From Alphaproteobacteria bacterium (GTDB lineage Bacteria; Pseudomonadota; Alphaproteobacteria; RF32; CAG-239): a stretch of DNA of 64,000 bases. The stretch spans positions 1-64,000 of the forward strand of contig JAFVFB010000030.1 of assembly GCA_017475705.1 (NCBI GenBank), in the 5' to 3' direction. Below are positions 54,145 to 62,523 of the stretch, in pieces (the first letter of the stretch is position 1; each line of letters starts with the position of its first letter). The position numbers were made by a program, and so were the translations under genes. The notes below the pieces were generated by a model. That model did not search any database. It was not told the DNA's origin and saw only the letters and a program-made list of their open reading frames with translations.

Positions 54145-55320
54145 GTGTTAAAAATAGGTTTTGAACCGCAAAAGATTTTCATGTTCAGCAAAAATACCTT
54201 TCTGCCGGTAATCGTGCTGGGTCTGTTTTTAGTGTATTTTTTTTCAGTAGCGGAATTTTCTGAAGAAACGTATCGGTCTGTACATCTGCTTTTTTTAATA
54301 ATCTGTGTAATGACGGCGATGGCCGCGGTATTTTTTAAGATTCCCTATTTTGGGTTAAGTGCAGCGGTTATCTATCTGAGCTATTTGATTATTAACAATA
54401 CGCGCTATGTCTATGGCGAGGACTATATGTTCTCATCTGCCTATAATATCTGGATTATCTTGCTCTGGCCTAATCTGCTGCTGGCTTATTTATTGTATCT
54501 AAAACCAAAAACTTATCGCTACTGGAGCCTGTATTTTATCGGTCTGTTTGCCGAAACAGCAATAATCGAAAGATTGCTAAATCAAAGTATTGATGCGGAT
54601 TCGTATTATTTTTACAAACATATTGGAATGTTTAACTATCCAGCGTTATGTACCGCCATTATTTGCTTTTTTGTTCTAACCATCAGACAAATAGCACAAG
54701 GCAGAATATTAAATGCAATCGTGTTGTTTTCCTCAATCGCGGTAATGATTGGCATTTTCCTTTCAGATAATTTATTTGCATTTGGCTTGTTTTTTTTAGC
54801 AGCAGTTTTAATTAATTTTGTATCTTTAATCTTTTATGTCTTTTACACCAAATACAGAGACGAAGAATTAAATATGCCTAATATGCAGTCTTTTTGTCGC
54901 GATGCTGAAAAAAAATATCCGCTCAAATATAGCATCGTTCTAATGTATATTGATGAATATGAACGCATATTGAAAAGATTTGGTATGGCTAAAACCAGAA
55001 CACTAAAAAAAATGTTTTTAGCTCGAATCCATAAAGAAAAACCAAATGTCTTGATTTATAACTATAGACCGGAAGCTCTGATTTTAGCCTTTATGAATGC
55101 AAATGCCAATGAAAGTTTTGAGCAGGCTGAAGAAATTCGCCGCATGCTGGCGAAGTCCATCTTCGTTTTTAATGAAAGTAATCATTTACAACTAACCGTT
55201 TCACAATGTGTAAGCGAGAAAAAAAGAAGTGATGCCGATGCAGCTGCTGTGCTAGAACGCGCAGAGGATAACCTGCGTAAAGCTTGTAAATTTACACGGA
55301 ATATTACAATCAAGGCCTAA
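54145..55320 (+). CDS. Membrane protein with degenerate GGDEF domain
   Basis: A 391-residue protein with about eight hydrophobic helices in residues 15-235 and a C-terminal region with the layout of a GGDEF domain: LNMPNMQSFCRDAE (in place of LTGLPNRR), IVLMYIDEYERILKRFG, then IYNYRPEALILAF where RYGGDEF would be, and AAAVLERAEDNLRKACKF. The signature is gone, so cyclic-di-GMP synthesis is unlikely. GTG 54145 is supported by GAGGAG 7 bases upstream. It follows queA by 49 bases and its 3' end overlaps lgt. Confidence 0.72.
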   Translation: MLKIGFEPQKIFMFSKNTFLPVIVLGLFLVYFFSVAEFSEETYRSVHLLFLIICVMTAMAAVFFKIPYFGLSAAVIYLSYLIINNTRYVYGEDYMFSSAYNIWIILLWPNLLLAYLLYLKPKTYRYWSLYFIGLFAETAIIERLLNQSIDADSYYFYKHIGMFNYPALCTAIICFFVLTIRQIAQGRILNAIVLFSSIAVMIGIFLSDNLFAFGLFFLAAVLINFVSLIFYVFYTKYRDEELNMPNMQSFCRDAEKKYPLKYSIVLMYIDEYERILKRFGMAKTRTLKKMFLARIHKEKPNVLIYNYRPEALILAFMNANANESFEQAEEIRRMLAKSIFVFNESNHLQLTVSQCVSEKKRSDADAAAVLERAEDNLRKACKFTRNITIKA

Positions 55321-56111
55321 GAATTATTGTGACACATTGCACGATGTAATAGAAAAAGGCCAAGGATTAAAAAAGGTACAGAAAGAAGTTGTCCCAGCGT
55401 AATATGATGCCACAAAAAGCCAATTTGCTGATCAGGTTCTCTGAAAAATTCCATACCTAAACGAGATAAAGTATAAATAATTAAAAATAAAGCGGAAACC
55501 AGCCCAGTGTGGCGGCGCACGTATGTATAGCGCCATGCAATGTTGAGAATGCAAAACATTAAGACGCCTTCAGTCAAGGATTCGTATATTTGCGATGGAT
55601 GACGTGGTAAATAACCGCCGCTTGGAAACTTGACCGCCCAAGGTACTGTTGTCACCCGTCCCCACAATTCATCATTGACGAAATTGGCCAGCCGGCCCAA
55701 AAAAATACCGATAGGAACATATAATGCAACAATATCAGTTACCCTTAAAAAAGGAAAATGATATTTGACGGCGTAAGCATAAAGCCCCAAAATAACACCA
55801 ATAATTCCACCATGAAAAGACATGCCACCATGCCAAACCGCCAGTATCTCTACCGGATGATGCCAAAAATAACCCTGACCGTAAAAGAGAACATAGCCCA
55901 AACGACCGCCCAAAATAATTCCTAGGGTTGTATAAAAAACTAAATCATCTAACTGTGCTGAGCTGATGCCTAATTCATACTTTTGAATATTCCGCTTTGT
56001 TAACCACCAAGCCGCCAAAATTCCAACCAGATAAGCCAAAGCATACCACCGGAGTTGCAACGGACCAAAAGTAAAAATAATCGGTGAAATAGCCGGAAAA
56101 TCAATATACAT
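55317..56111 (-). CDS. lgt: Prolipoprotein diacylglyceryl transferase Lgt
   Basis: The first enzyme of lipoprotein maturation; it transfers diacylglycerol from phosphatidylglycerol to the lipobox cysteine. A 264-residue polytopic protein with LRWYALAYLVGILAAWW, the essential region MSFHGGIIGVILG, GIFLGRLANFVNDELWGRV and RHPSQIYESLTEG. ATG 56111 is preceded directly by TTG. It serves the lipoproteins of this window (lptE, the TolC-like protein, the 57.4-kb lipoprotein). Convergent with a four-base overlap with the degenerate GGDEF gene. Confidence 0.95.
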   Translation of the reverse strand: MYIDFPAISPIIFTFGPLQLRWYALAYLVGILAAWWLTKRNIQKYELGISSAQLDDLVFYTTLGIILGGRLGYVLFYGQGYFWHHPVEILAVWHGGMSFHGGIIGVILGLYAYAVKYHFPFLRVTDIVALYVPIGIFLGRLANFVNDELWGRVTTVPWAVKFPSGGYLPRHPSQIYESLTEGVLMFCILNIAWRYTYVRRHTGLVSALFLIIYTLSRLGMEFFREPDQQIGFLWHHITLGQLLSVPFLILGLFLLHRAMCHNNS

Positions 56112-56346
56112 CAAAGCACCTCACTAAGACATTAAATCGTTAATTAAATTTATCTTAATAAAAAAATATAATCCACATAAAAAACACAAAAAAAATATTA
56201 AAAAATATAAGTGATTGAATATAATGAAAATGTATTCGGCTTAAAAGTTACTATTTACTTAAAAAAGTGGAAAAGTAGATATAGTGATTGTTTTCATATC
56301 TATAGGAAGTAAAAAAAGAATGTCTCATGATAAAAGGTAAAAGAGA

Positions 56347-56826
56347 ATGACAGCAGCACCGAAACAAGATTTATATAACCCGATTGATACGATAGAATAT
56401 CTATTCGCTCGCGATAATGTTGCCTGCGATCGTAGAGGGGAGAATGAACTTGTGGCAGAAATATTAGGAAAGTGGGACAATATGCTGATATTTTTTGCTT
56501 ATGAAGAACACTTACGTTGCTTGCACCTTTCATGCTTGCTCAATATGCAGAGCACTTCATTTGATCGCAGTAAAATGTTTGAACTACTGGCATTGCTGAA
56601 TGAAAATTTGTGGCTAGGGCACTTCTCGTATTGGAGTGAACAGAAAATGCCGATTTTCAAACATTCTTTAATTTTACAGGATAATGAAGAACTGTTTACA
56701 GGAAAAATCTGTAAAATTATTGAGTTGGCGGTTATGGAATGCGAAAGAGTTTATCCTATCTTTAATGCCGTGATGCAGCAAAATATCGACCCCAATCAGG
56801 CCATGTATGCCGGCAATATAATGTAA
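56347..56826 (+). CDS. YbjN-domain protein
   Basis: A 159-residue cytoplasmic protein with the chaperone-like YbjN fold features: NPIDTIEYLFARDN at the N-terminus, a central two-strand region and FELLALLNENLWLGHFSYW, followed by a helical end. The function is unknown; YbjN proteins are suspected to act in stress or secretion chaperoning. It converges on the DUF1294 gene with no gap. Confidence 0.75.
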   Translation: MTAAPKQDLYNPIDTIEYLFARDNVACDRRGENELVAEILGKWDNMLIFFAYEEHLRCLHLSCLLNMQSTSFDRSKMFELLALLNENLWLGHFSYWSEQKMPIFKHSLILQDNEELFTGKICKIIELAVMECERVYPIFNAVMQQNIDPNQAMYAGNIM

Positions 56827-57267
56827 CTAAATTAAATTTAAATAGCGTAAAATTAAATAAATAATACCGATTTGGATAACAATGGTTGCAAAAAAAGTAG
56901 CCATATAGGTTTTCTTTTTATATTTATGGTGAAAAAACTTTTGTCCGATAACAGCACCGATGGTTCCGCCCAAAAGTTCTAACGTATGCAATTGGATTTC
57001 TGGAATACGCCATTCTCCGTGCTGAGCCAATTTTTTATCTCGCCCATAAGCCAAAAATGTAAAAATGTTGACAAATGGAAAATGAAAGAGTATAAACAAT
57101 AGAAATGCGGCTTTGCCGAAAGGATGCACCTGCCATCCAAAATTATTTTCTAGCCAATATGCAACTAAAATCATAGAGACAGCATAGAATACAAAAAATA
57201 TATTTTTCTGTAACCCTCTGAAAATGAAAAACAAAGCAAATAAAATGGCAGAAAAAGTAATCGTCAT
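56827..57267 (-). CDS. DUF1294 membrane protein
   Basis: A 146-residue protein with about four membrane helices and the DUF1294 core: FLAYGRDKKLAQHGEWRIPE, LHTLELLGGTIGAVIGQKFF and HHKYKKKTYMATFF. The function is unknown. Family members are short inner-membrane proteins, and the length is as expected. Confidence 0.85.
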   Translation of the reverse strand: MTITFSAILFALFFIFRGLQKNIFFVFYAVSMILVAYWLENNFGWQVHPFGKAAFLLFILFHFPFVNIFTFLAYGRDKKLAQHGEWRIPEIQLHTLELLGGTIGAVIGQKFFHHKYKKKTYMATFFATIVIQIGIIYLILRYLNLI

Positions 57268-57394
57268 GGTTCCTCTCAGTCATCAAATTTCATATCATAA
57301 AAAACTCAAAAGTAAATCAAAAACTTAAGAATTTTTTAATTGCTTTGGTATTAAAGAGTAGATAACAATAAATAATTTTATTAGGAGATGCCCA

Positions 57395-58345
57395 ATGAAA
57401 AAAGTTTTAAGTGTTGTAACTTGCAGCATCTTAGCTGCTTGTTCTTGTAGTGATAATCAATGGGAAGACGTTGATGTCGCGACCTATGAAGAGCCTGTTT
57501 ATGAAGAGCAGACTATTGTTGAAACACCAGCCCCGGCTAAAGTAGTTGTAGAGCAAGAGCCGATTTATACACCGGCACCACAGCCAGCCTACAATTGCCC
57601 CTGTGCTGTTCAACCACAGCCATGCTATCAAGCAGTATGCTACCAACCTTGCCCATGTATGGTACAACCGGTTGTCGTTCCGGCACCACAACCATTGCCA
57701 CAACCGAAAATAACCACAACAAAAAAGATTATTACAACAACCACAACATACGAAGAGCCATGTGGTAAGCCAGTATGTGAACCAGTTGTTTCAACCCATG
57801 AAGAAGTGGTACCGGCAGAAGTACGTTATGGCACACCGGATATGAGCTACAATGGCTATACCCAACCGACAGTTAGCCCAGCTCCTGCAGCAGCGCCGGT
57901 TATGACCAATACAGAATATCGTTCTGACATTGTGGATATGCGTTCTGTAAGTCCAAAAATTGATGTCAATGTCGCAGCAAAGTATTCTCCGGAAGCATAT
58001 AACGTTGTAGCAACACGTGCAACCAACAGAATGTTACAAGATATGTCTGCTATGTATGGAAACAATACTAAAACAGTTTTTTTAAATGATACAAAACTGT
58101 TGAGCTCTGATTTACCTTATGGTAATCATCGCTTAAAAGGGACAACCAAGGATATCATTGCTTCATCTCAATCTTTTGAATTGGTAAATAACGCTAACAG
58201 TGCAGATTTTATTGTCGATTCTTCTGCAGATTGGTATGTGGCCAATAATGCAAATCCTGCATTACAATATAAATTAGCTATGTTTGATAGAAACGGTAGA
58301 AAAATTAATGAGTGGATCGAAATTATCAGACAAGTGCAGGAATAA
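57395..58345 (+). CDS. Proline- and cysteine-rich lipoprotein
   Basis: A 316-residue protein with a lipoprotein signal (MKKVLSVVTCSILAAC, Cys16). Residues about 25-130 are low-complexity and rich in Pro, Gln, Cys and Val (NCPCAVQPQPCYQAVCYQPC), followed by a Thr-run linker. The C-terminal half is a folded-looking domain (AYNVVATRATNRMLQDMSA; SQSFELVNNANSADFIVDSS; QYKLAMFDRNGRKINEW). The fold is like the tail domains of LpoB/FlgO-type lipoproteins, but the match is weak. It is followed by an unknown secreted protein after 6 bases. Confidence 0.75.
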   Translation: MKKVLSVVTCSILAACSCSDNQWEDVDVATYEEPVYEEQTIVETPAPAKVVVEQEPIYTPAPQPAYNCPCAVQPQPCYQAVCYQPCPCMVQPVVVPAPQPLPQPKITTTKKIITTTTTYEEPCGKPVCEPVVSTHEEVVPAEVRYGTPDMSYNGYTQPTVSPAPAAAPVMTNTEYRSDIVDMRSVSPKIDVNVAAKYSPEAYNVVATRATNRMLQDMSAMYGNNTKTVFLNDTKLLSSDLPYGNHRLKGTTKDIIASSQSFELVNNANSADFIVDSSADWYVANNANPALQYKLAMFDRNGRKINEWIEIIRQVQE

Positions 58346-58351
58346 TCCTGA

Positions 58352-58879
58352 ATGGATATAAATCTTAAAAAACTGTTCGCTTTTTGTATATTAGCTTTAT
58401 TGACAGCAATACCGAAAGCGGACAGTTTTTTATTGCCTCTGTCGGCACCAATCAAGTACGCTGAAAATACCGCCAATAATCGAATTTTACCACTAGTTTA
58501 CATCCGTCCGTTAGAATATTACAATCACCAGACTTCATCCGCTCAGAGTAAAAAAATCAGCAATTATTTGGCCTTGGAACCAAGTATAATTATTACAGAA
58601 GATGAAAAAATTGCAGATTACTATCTAGTTCCCAAGTTACTTCGTTCTAAATTGGACCCCATCAACGATAATCACAGCCGCTACAGTATATCAGTAGAAA
58701 TTGAGCTATGGTCTGCTGGAGGGGTATTGTTACTTTCTGAACAGCAAAATCGCTATATCATAATTGATAAATCTCAGTCGCTGCAGACAACCGCCCGTGA
58801 TCTTTTACAGGTATTACTAAAGAAAACGCTCGATTCGCTGATGGTAAAAATCAGAAATAATCAATTAATTCAAAGTTAA
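58352..58879 (+). CDS. Secreted protein of unknown function
   Basis: A 175-residue protein with an N-terminal signal (INLKKLFAFCILALLTAIPKADS) and no further membrane segment. It contains LPLVYIRPLEYYNHQTSSAQ, KIADYYLVPKLL and ISVEIELWSAGGVLLLSEQ, which gives a layout like that of the preceding lipoprotein's C-terminal domain. It is coupled to that gene and they probably act together in the envelope. Confidence 0.7.
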   Translation: MDINLKKLFAFCILALLTAIPKADSFLLPLSAPIKYAENTANNRILPLVYIRPLEYYNHQTSSAQSKKISNYLALEPSIIITEDEKIADYYLVPKLLRSKLDPINDNHSRYSISVEIELWSAGGVLLLSEQQNRYIIIDKSQSLQTTARDLLQVLLKKTLDSLMVKIRNNQLIQS

Positions 58880-58880
58880 A

Positions 58881-59317
58881 TCATTTTTCTAAGATGAATG
58901 TTGCAGGACCATCATTAACTAAATGGACCGCCATATCAGCTTGAAAAATACCTGTTTGTGGCACAATTCCTTGTTGTTTGATAAGATCTATAAAAAGAGA
59001 GTACATTTTTTTGCTTGTTCAGGGTGTTCAGCTTTATCAAATCCAGGGCGATGACCGCGCGACAAATCCGCAGCAAGGGTAAATTGCGAAATAACTAAAA
59101 TTTCGCCGCCAATGTCTTGCACAGATAAATTCATTTTTTGCTGAGCATCATCGAAAATGCGCAAATGGACGACCTTTTTTGCCAAATGCTGCGCTTTATC
59201 CAAAGTATCACCTTTTTCTACTCCTAAAAACAACAATAAGCCTTTATTAATAGCACCTACAGTTTGCTGATTAACGACCACAGATGCTGATTTAACACGT
59301 TGAATAAGTAATTTCAT
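58881..59317 (-). pseudogene. dtd: D-aminoacyl-tRNA deacylase, frameshifted
   Basis: It removes D-amino acids from tRNA. The N-terminal 95 residues are normal (MKLLIQRVKSASVVVNQQ; SQFTLAADLSRGHRPGFDKA). At 59006-59012 the coding strand has seven A where eight would be needed to read [17 protein letters not shown]. The main frame then stops at 58988, losing the conserved [13 protein letters not shown] motif, which is intact in the other frame to TGA 58881-58883. One added base gives 145 residues, the family length. ATG 59317 has GAGG upstream. Confidence 0.88.
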
Positions 59318-59324
59318 CGCAACC

Positions 59325-60557
59325 TCAATTATTGTAAAATAAATATGCAAGACCAATAGCAGCTGTAATTCCAGCAATATCAGATAATAAAGCATATTTC
59401 AAGGCATAGCGTGTTTTAGAAATATTAATAGCCCCAAAATAAACTGTTAGGACATAAAAAGTAGTCTCTGTAGAACCTTGAATGACAGACGAGGTAAAAG
59501 CAGCAAAGCTGTCGGCACCAAAAGTTTGCATGCTTTCAATCATCATCGCTCGTGCGCCACTACCTGAAAGAGGCTTCATTAAAGCGGTAGGCAAAGCATC
59601 TACAAAACGATCATCTACGGAAAGCCAGTGGCAAAAAGCTTTAGCACCATCAACTAGAAAATCTAAAATACCTGCGGCTCTGAATACACCGATAACTACT
59701 AGCATTGCTAATAAATATGGAAGAATGCGGATTGCAACTGTAAAACCTTCTTTAGCTCCATCAACAAAAGCTTCATAACAATGCGTTTTCTGATGGATGC
59801 AAATAAGAATAATGGCCGTGATTAATGCTAATAAAATAATATTTCCTAATCCTGCGGAAAAGGCTAGGCGTTTTTCAATCGGAAGCCAATAAAAAAGGCC
59901 TACCAAGGCACCAATAATCAAAATAAAACTGCAAAAAAATTTGAGCAACAGAGGTTGTTTTAAATCGATTCGCTGTTTTAGCGCAACACTGAAAAAACCA
60001 ACTAAAGTCGAAACTGACGTGGCAAGTAAAATAGGGATAAAAACATCTGTTGGGTAGCTGGCACCCATTTGCGCACGATACATAAAGATAGTCATAGGAA
60101 TAAGGGTAACAGACGAAGCATTGATAATCATAAATAAAATTTGAGCATCACTAGCTGTATCTTTCTTAGAATTATGGGATTGTAATTGTTCCATAGCTCT
60201 TATGCCCATAGGAGTCGCGGCATTATCTAAACCAAGAAAATTAGCAGCCATGTTTAGCACCACAGTTGAAATTGCTGGGCTATCATGAGGAATATCTTTC
60301 ATAATAATCTGAAAAAAAGGTGAAAGCTTTTTGGAAATAAACCCTGCTAGACCGGATTCTTCAATTAATTTTAGTATTCCCAACCAAAAACTTAGTATAC
60401 CAATTAACCCCAGAGAAATATCAACAGCTGCTTGGGAGTTTTTAAAAATGGCATCAACAATTTTTCCAAAAATTTCGGTATCCTGCAAAAAAATCAGTCG
60501 ATAAAAAGCAACGACGACCGCACATAAAAACATTCCGGCCCATAGAATATTAATCAT
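59325..60557 (-). CDS. SpmA-SpmB fusion membrane protein (nucleoside-recognition/Gate domain)
   Basis: A 410-residue polytopic protein. Its N-terminal half matches SpmA (MINILWAGMFLCAVVVAFYR; LNMAANFLGLDNAATPMGIRAME) and its C-terminal half SpmB (AFVDGAKEGFTVAIRILPYLLAM; ALMKPLSGSGARAMMIE; VIQGSTETTFYVLTVYFG). The Spm proteins were named from sporulation but occur widely in non-sporing bacteria, where their role is unknown. ATG 60557 has GGGGATACG upstream; the 47 residues before it in the open frame are rejected. It lies 8 bases upstream of dtd. Confidence 0.87.
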   Translation of the reverse strand: MINILWAGMFLCAVVVAFYRLIFLQDTEIFGKIVDAIFKNSQAAVDISLGLIGILSFWLGILKLIEESGLAGFISKKLSPFFQIIMKDIPHDSPAISTVVLNMAANFLGLDNAATPMGIRAMEQLQSHNSKKDTASDAQILFMIINASSVTLIPMTIFMYRAQMGASYPTDVFIPILLATSVSTLVGFFSVALKQRIDLKQPLLLKFFCSFILIIGALVGLFYWLPIEKRLAFSAGLGNIILLALITAIILICIHQKTHCYEAFVDGAKEGFTVAIRILPYLLAMLVVIGVFRAAGILDFLVDGAKAFCHWLSVDDRFVDALPTALMKPLSGSGARAMMIESMQTFGADSFAAFTSSVIQGSTETTFYVLTVYFGAINISKTRYALKYALLSDIAGITAAIGLAYLFYNN

Positions 60558-60641
60558 CGTATCCCCTCTTTTAAGCAAATATTTAATATCTGTGAGGCAT
60601 AATAAACTCGAAAGTTTAATATTTACCAAAGGAAAACAAAG

Positions 60642-61562
60642 ATGGCAGAAATAAATGCTGAAATAGAAAAAAAGAAATTTATGCAATATTATCAGCAAAC
60701 GATTAAGCCTAATTTGGCTCCCTTAGAACAGAGACGGAAGAAAAAACTTTATCTGTTTATAATAATGTGCTGCAGTGTATTGATATGGATAGGCTCTCTC
60801 TGCAATTTTCGGGGAAAGGGAGGGGAAATACTGGATAGGTATGGAGCGGTTTTTTGCTTTATTGTATTGGCCATTTGCTTGCCAATGTTAGCCTACTATA
60901 GGCAGAGTAAAGAGAGCATTTTGCCACTGATTATCAAATATTTTGGCGATTTTACATATACCTATAAACCAAGCTTATCACAACTCAATTTACAGCAATC
61001 ATGCCTAATGAATACAGCACAACCAATAATCACCGATGACGGGTTTACAGGCCAATACGATGGGGTTCCTGTGAAAATTATAGATTATCAAATAAAACCC
61101 GATAATCAGGTAGCAGGTTCACCAGCAAAACCAGAACGAGGAATCATTTTTTTTGCCTCAATGAATAAAAATTTTTCAGGTCAAACGATTGTACTGAGAA
61201 ATAAAAGGTTTAAGCATGGAAAAGTAAATGTACCAAATTTGCAATCGGTGAAATTAGAATCTGTTGAATTTGAAAAAATATATAATGTCTATGCCAATGA
61301 CCAGATTGAAGCACGCTACATATTAACAGTGACAATGATGGAATACATGTTACAGCTACAACGAGTATTTCCCAAAGCTGAATTTAGCTTTTACAATCAT
61401 AATATGTTGATTAGAATTAGAACTGTTGAGAATTTTTTTGAGTGCAGCCATTTTTTTCAAACTCTGCTGAACCCAAAAACAACAGATAAAATTTTTACGC
61501 AACTCTATCTGTTATTTTCTATCATAAAAATTTTGCAGTTAAACCAAGAAAAACTGCTCTAA
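60642..61562 (+). CDS. DUF3137 membrane protein
   Basis: A 306-residue protein: a short cytoplasmic N-terminus (QYYQQTIKPNLAPLEQRR), two helices (about 40-60 and 72-90) and a cytoplasmic domain typical of DUF3137 (GIIFFASMNKNFSGQTIVLRNK; LESVEFEKIYNVYANDQIEARY; NHNMLIRIRTVENFFE). The function is unknown. AAAGGAAAAC precedes ATG 60642. It is divergent from the Spm fusion and its stop overlaps the convergent nucleotidyltransferase gene by four bases. Confidence 0.82.
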   Translation: MAEINAEIEKKKFMQYYQQTIKPNLAPLEQRRKKKLYLFIIMCCSVLIWIGSLCNFRGKGGEILDRYGAVFCFIVLAICLPMLAYYRQSKESILPLIIKYFGDFTYTYKPSLSQLNLQQSCLMNTAQPIITDDGFTGQYDGVPVKIIDYQIKPDNQVAGSPAKPERGIIFFASMNKNFSGQTIVLRNKRFKHGKVNVPNLQSVKLESVEFEKIYNVYANDQIEARYILTVTMMEYMLQLQRVFPKAEFSFYNHNMLIRIRTVENFFECSHFFQTLLNPKTTDKIFTQLYLLFSIIKILQLNQEKLL

Positions 61563-62452
61563 TTACCGCTATCTAAAGCTCGAATAGTACGAACCGCCTC
61601 TTCATAAAGCACTTTATTGGTTCGAAGAGAAAGACGAAGATTGGATTTAGCCAAGTCTTCATTAGTGCCGCAATCATAGCGCTCAGATGCTGTTAAAACG
61701 CCATGGAAAGAGACACCTTTCTGAATTGCAAGATTGAGCGCATCAGTAAGGTTGATTTCGCCGTTTGTTCCCTTTTGCACAGCCGGCAACAAATCTAAAA
61801 TCACATTAGGCAAAATATAAGGCCCCATGCTGGCAAAGCTTGAACTTATCTCCTCTAATTTTGGTTTTTCAATAATACCTGTAGCTGTCACAACATTTTC
61901 TTTAGCTTTGGCATTAACTAAAACGCCATAGCGAGAAAGTTGTTCTTGAGGAAATTTGATAATATTTTCAACAATACCGCCATATATTTCATAAATATCC
62001 AACAGTTGAGATAAAATACCCTTGCCAGGACATACATAAACATCATCAACCCACATGACCATGAAATCTCTTTTGCCAATGATATCTTTAGCACACAACA
62101 CGGCATGACCATTACCTTTAGGATCAGATTGGCAAGCAAAAGAAAATTTTATACCTTCCGGTACAGTTCGCTTTAATGCAGCCCACAGCTCGAGCTTATC
62201 ATGCCGCAGCAGATTCTCTTCTAGAGCAGCATTGCCGGAAAAATAGCGTTCATACATTTTTTTATTAGATTCATCACTATAGATAAAAATAACTTCTTTA
62301 ACCCCGGCCTCAGCACAGGCATCAACCGCATATTGAATAATAGGGAAATTATTGAGACATAAGAAACCTTTATGCATAGCTTTTGTTGCTGGTAAATTAC
62401 GTGTAGAAAGACCTGCAACCGGCAAGACAACGACCTCAGGTTTTGTAAACAT
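61559..62452 (-). CDS. GalU-like sugar-1-phosphate nucleotidyltransferase
   Basis: A 297-residue protein with the fold of UTP-glucose-1-phosphate uridylyltransferase: VVLPVAGLSTRNLPATKA at the N-terminus, GNGHAVLCAKDIIG, a DD pair in MVMWVDDVYVC, IIEKPKLEEISSSF, NGEINLTDALN and RYDCGTNEDL. The signature loop departs from GalU (GLSTRN for GLGTRF, HKGF for PKEM), so the nucleotide or sugar may differ; I leave the symbol blank. ATG 62452 is preferred to GTG-like upstream codons. It could supply UDP-glucose for LPS or other glycans. Confidence 0.83.
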   Translation of the reverse strand: MFTKPEVVVLPVAGLSTRNLPATKAMHKGFLCLNNFPIIQYAVDACAEAGVKEVIFIYSDESNKKMYERYFSGNAALEENLLRHDKLELWAALKRTVPEGIKFSFACQSDPKGNGHAVLCAKDIIGKRDFMVMWVDDVYVCPGKGILSQLLDIYEIYGGIVENIIKFPQEQLSRYGVLVNAKAKENVVTATGIIEKPKLEEISSSFASMGPYILPNVILDLLPAVQKGTNGEINLTDALNLAIQKGVSFHGVLTASERYDCGTNEDLAKSNLRLSLRTNKVLYEEAVRTIRALDSGN

Positions 62453-62523
62453 GACGATACTCCTTTGCAAAATTATACACTGACAATAATCTAAATACGA
62501 TAAACCTGCAACAGAGAAATAAT

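Noticed and set aside
58941-58960. A second frameshift near the dtd 3' end
   Set aside because: Counting the T run again shows five T, which keeps GGTATTTTTCAAGC in frame; one inserted base at 59006-59012 is enough to restore the gene.
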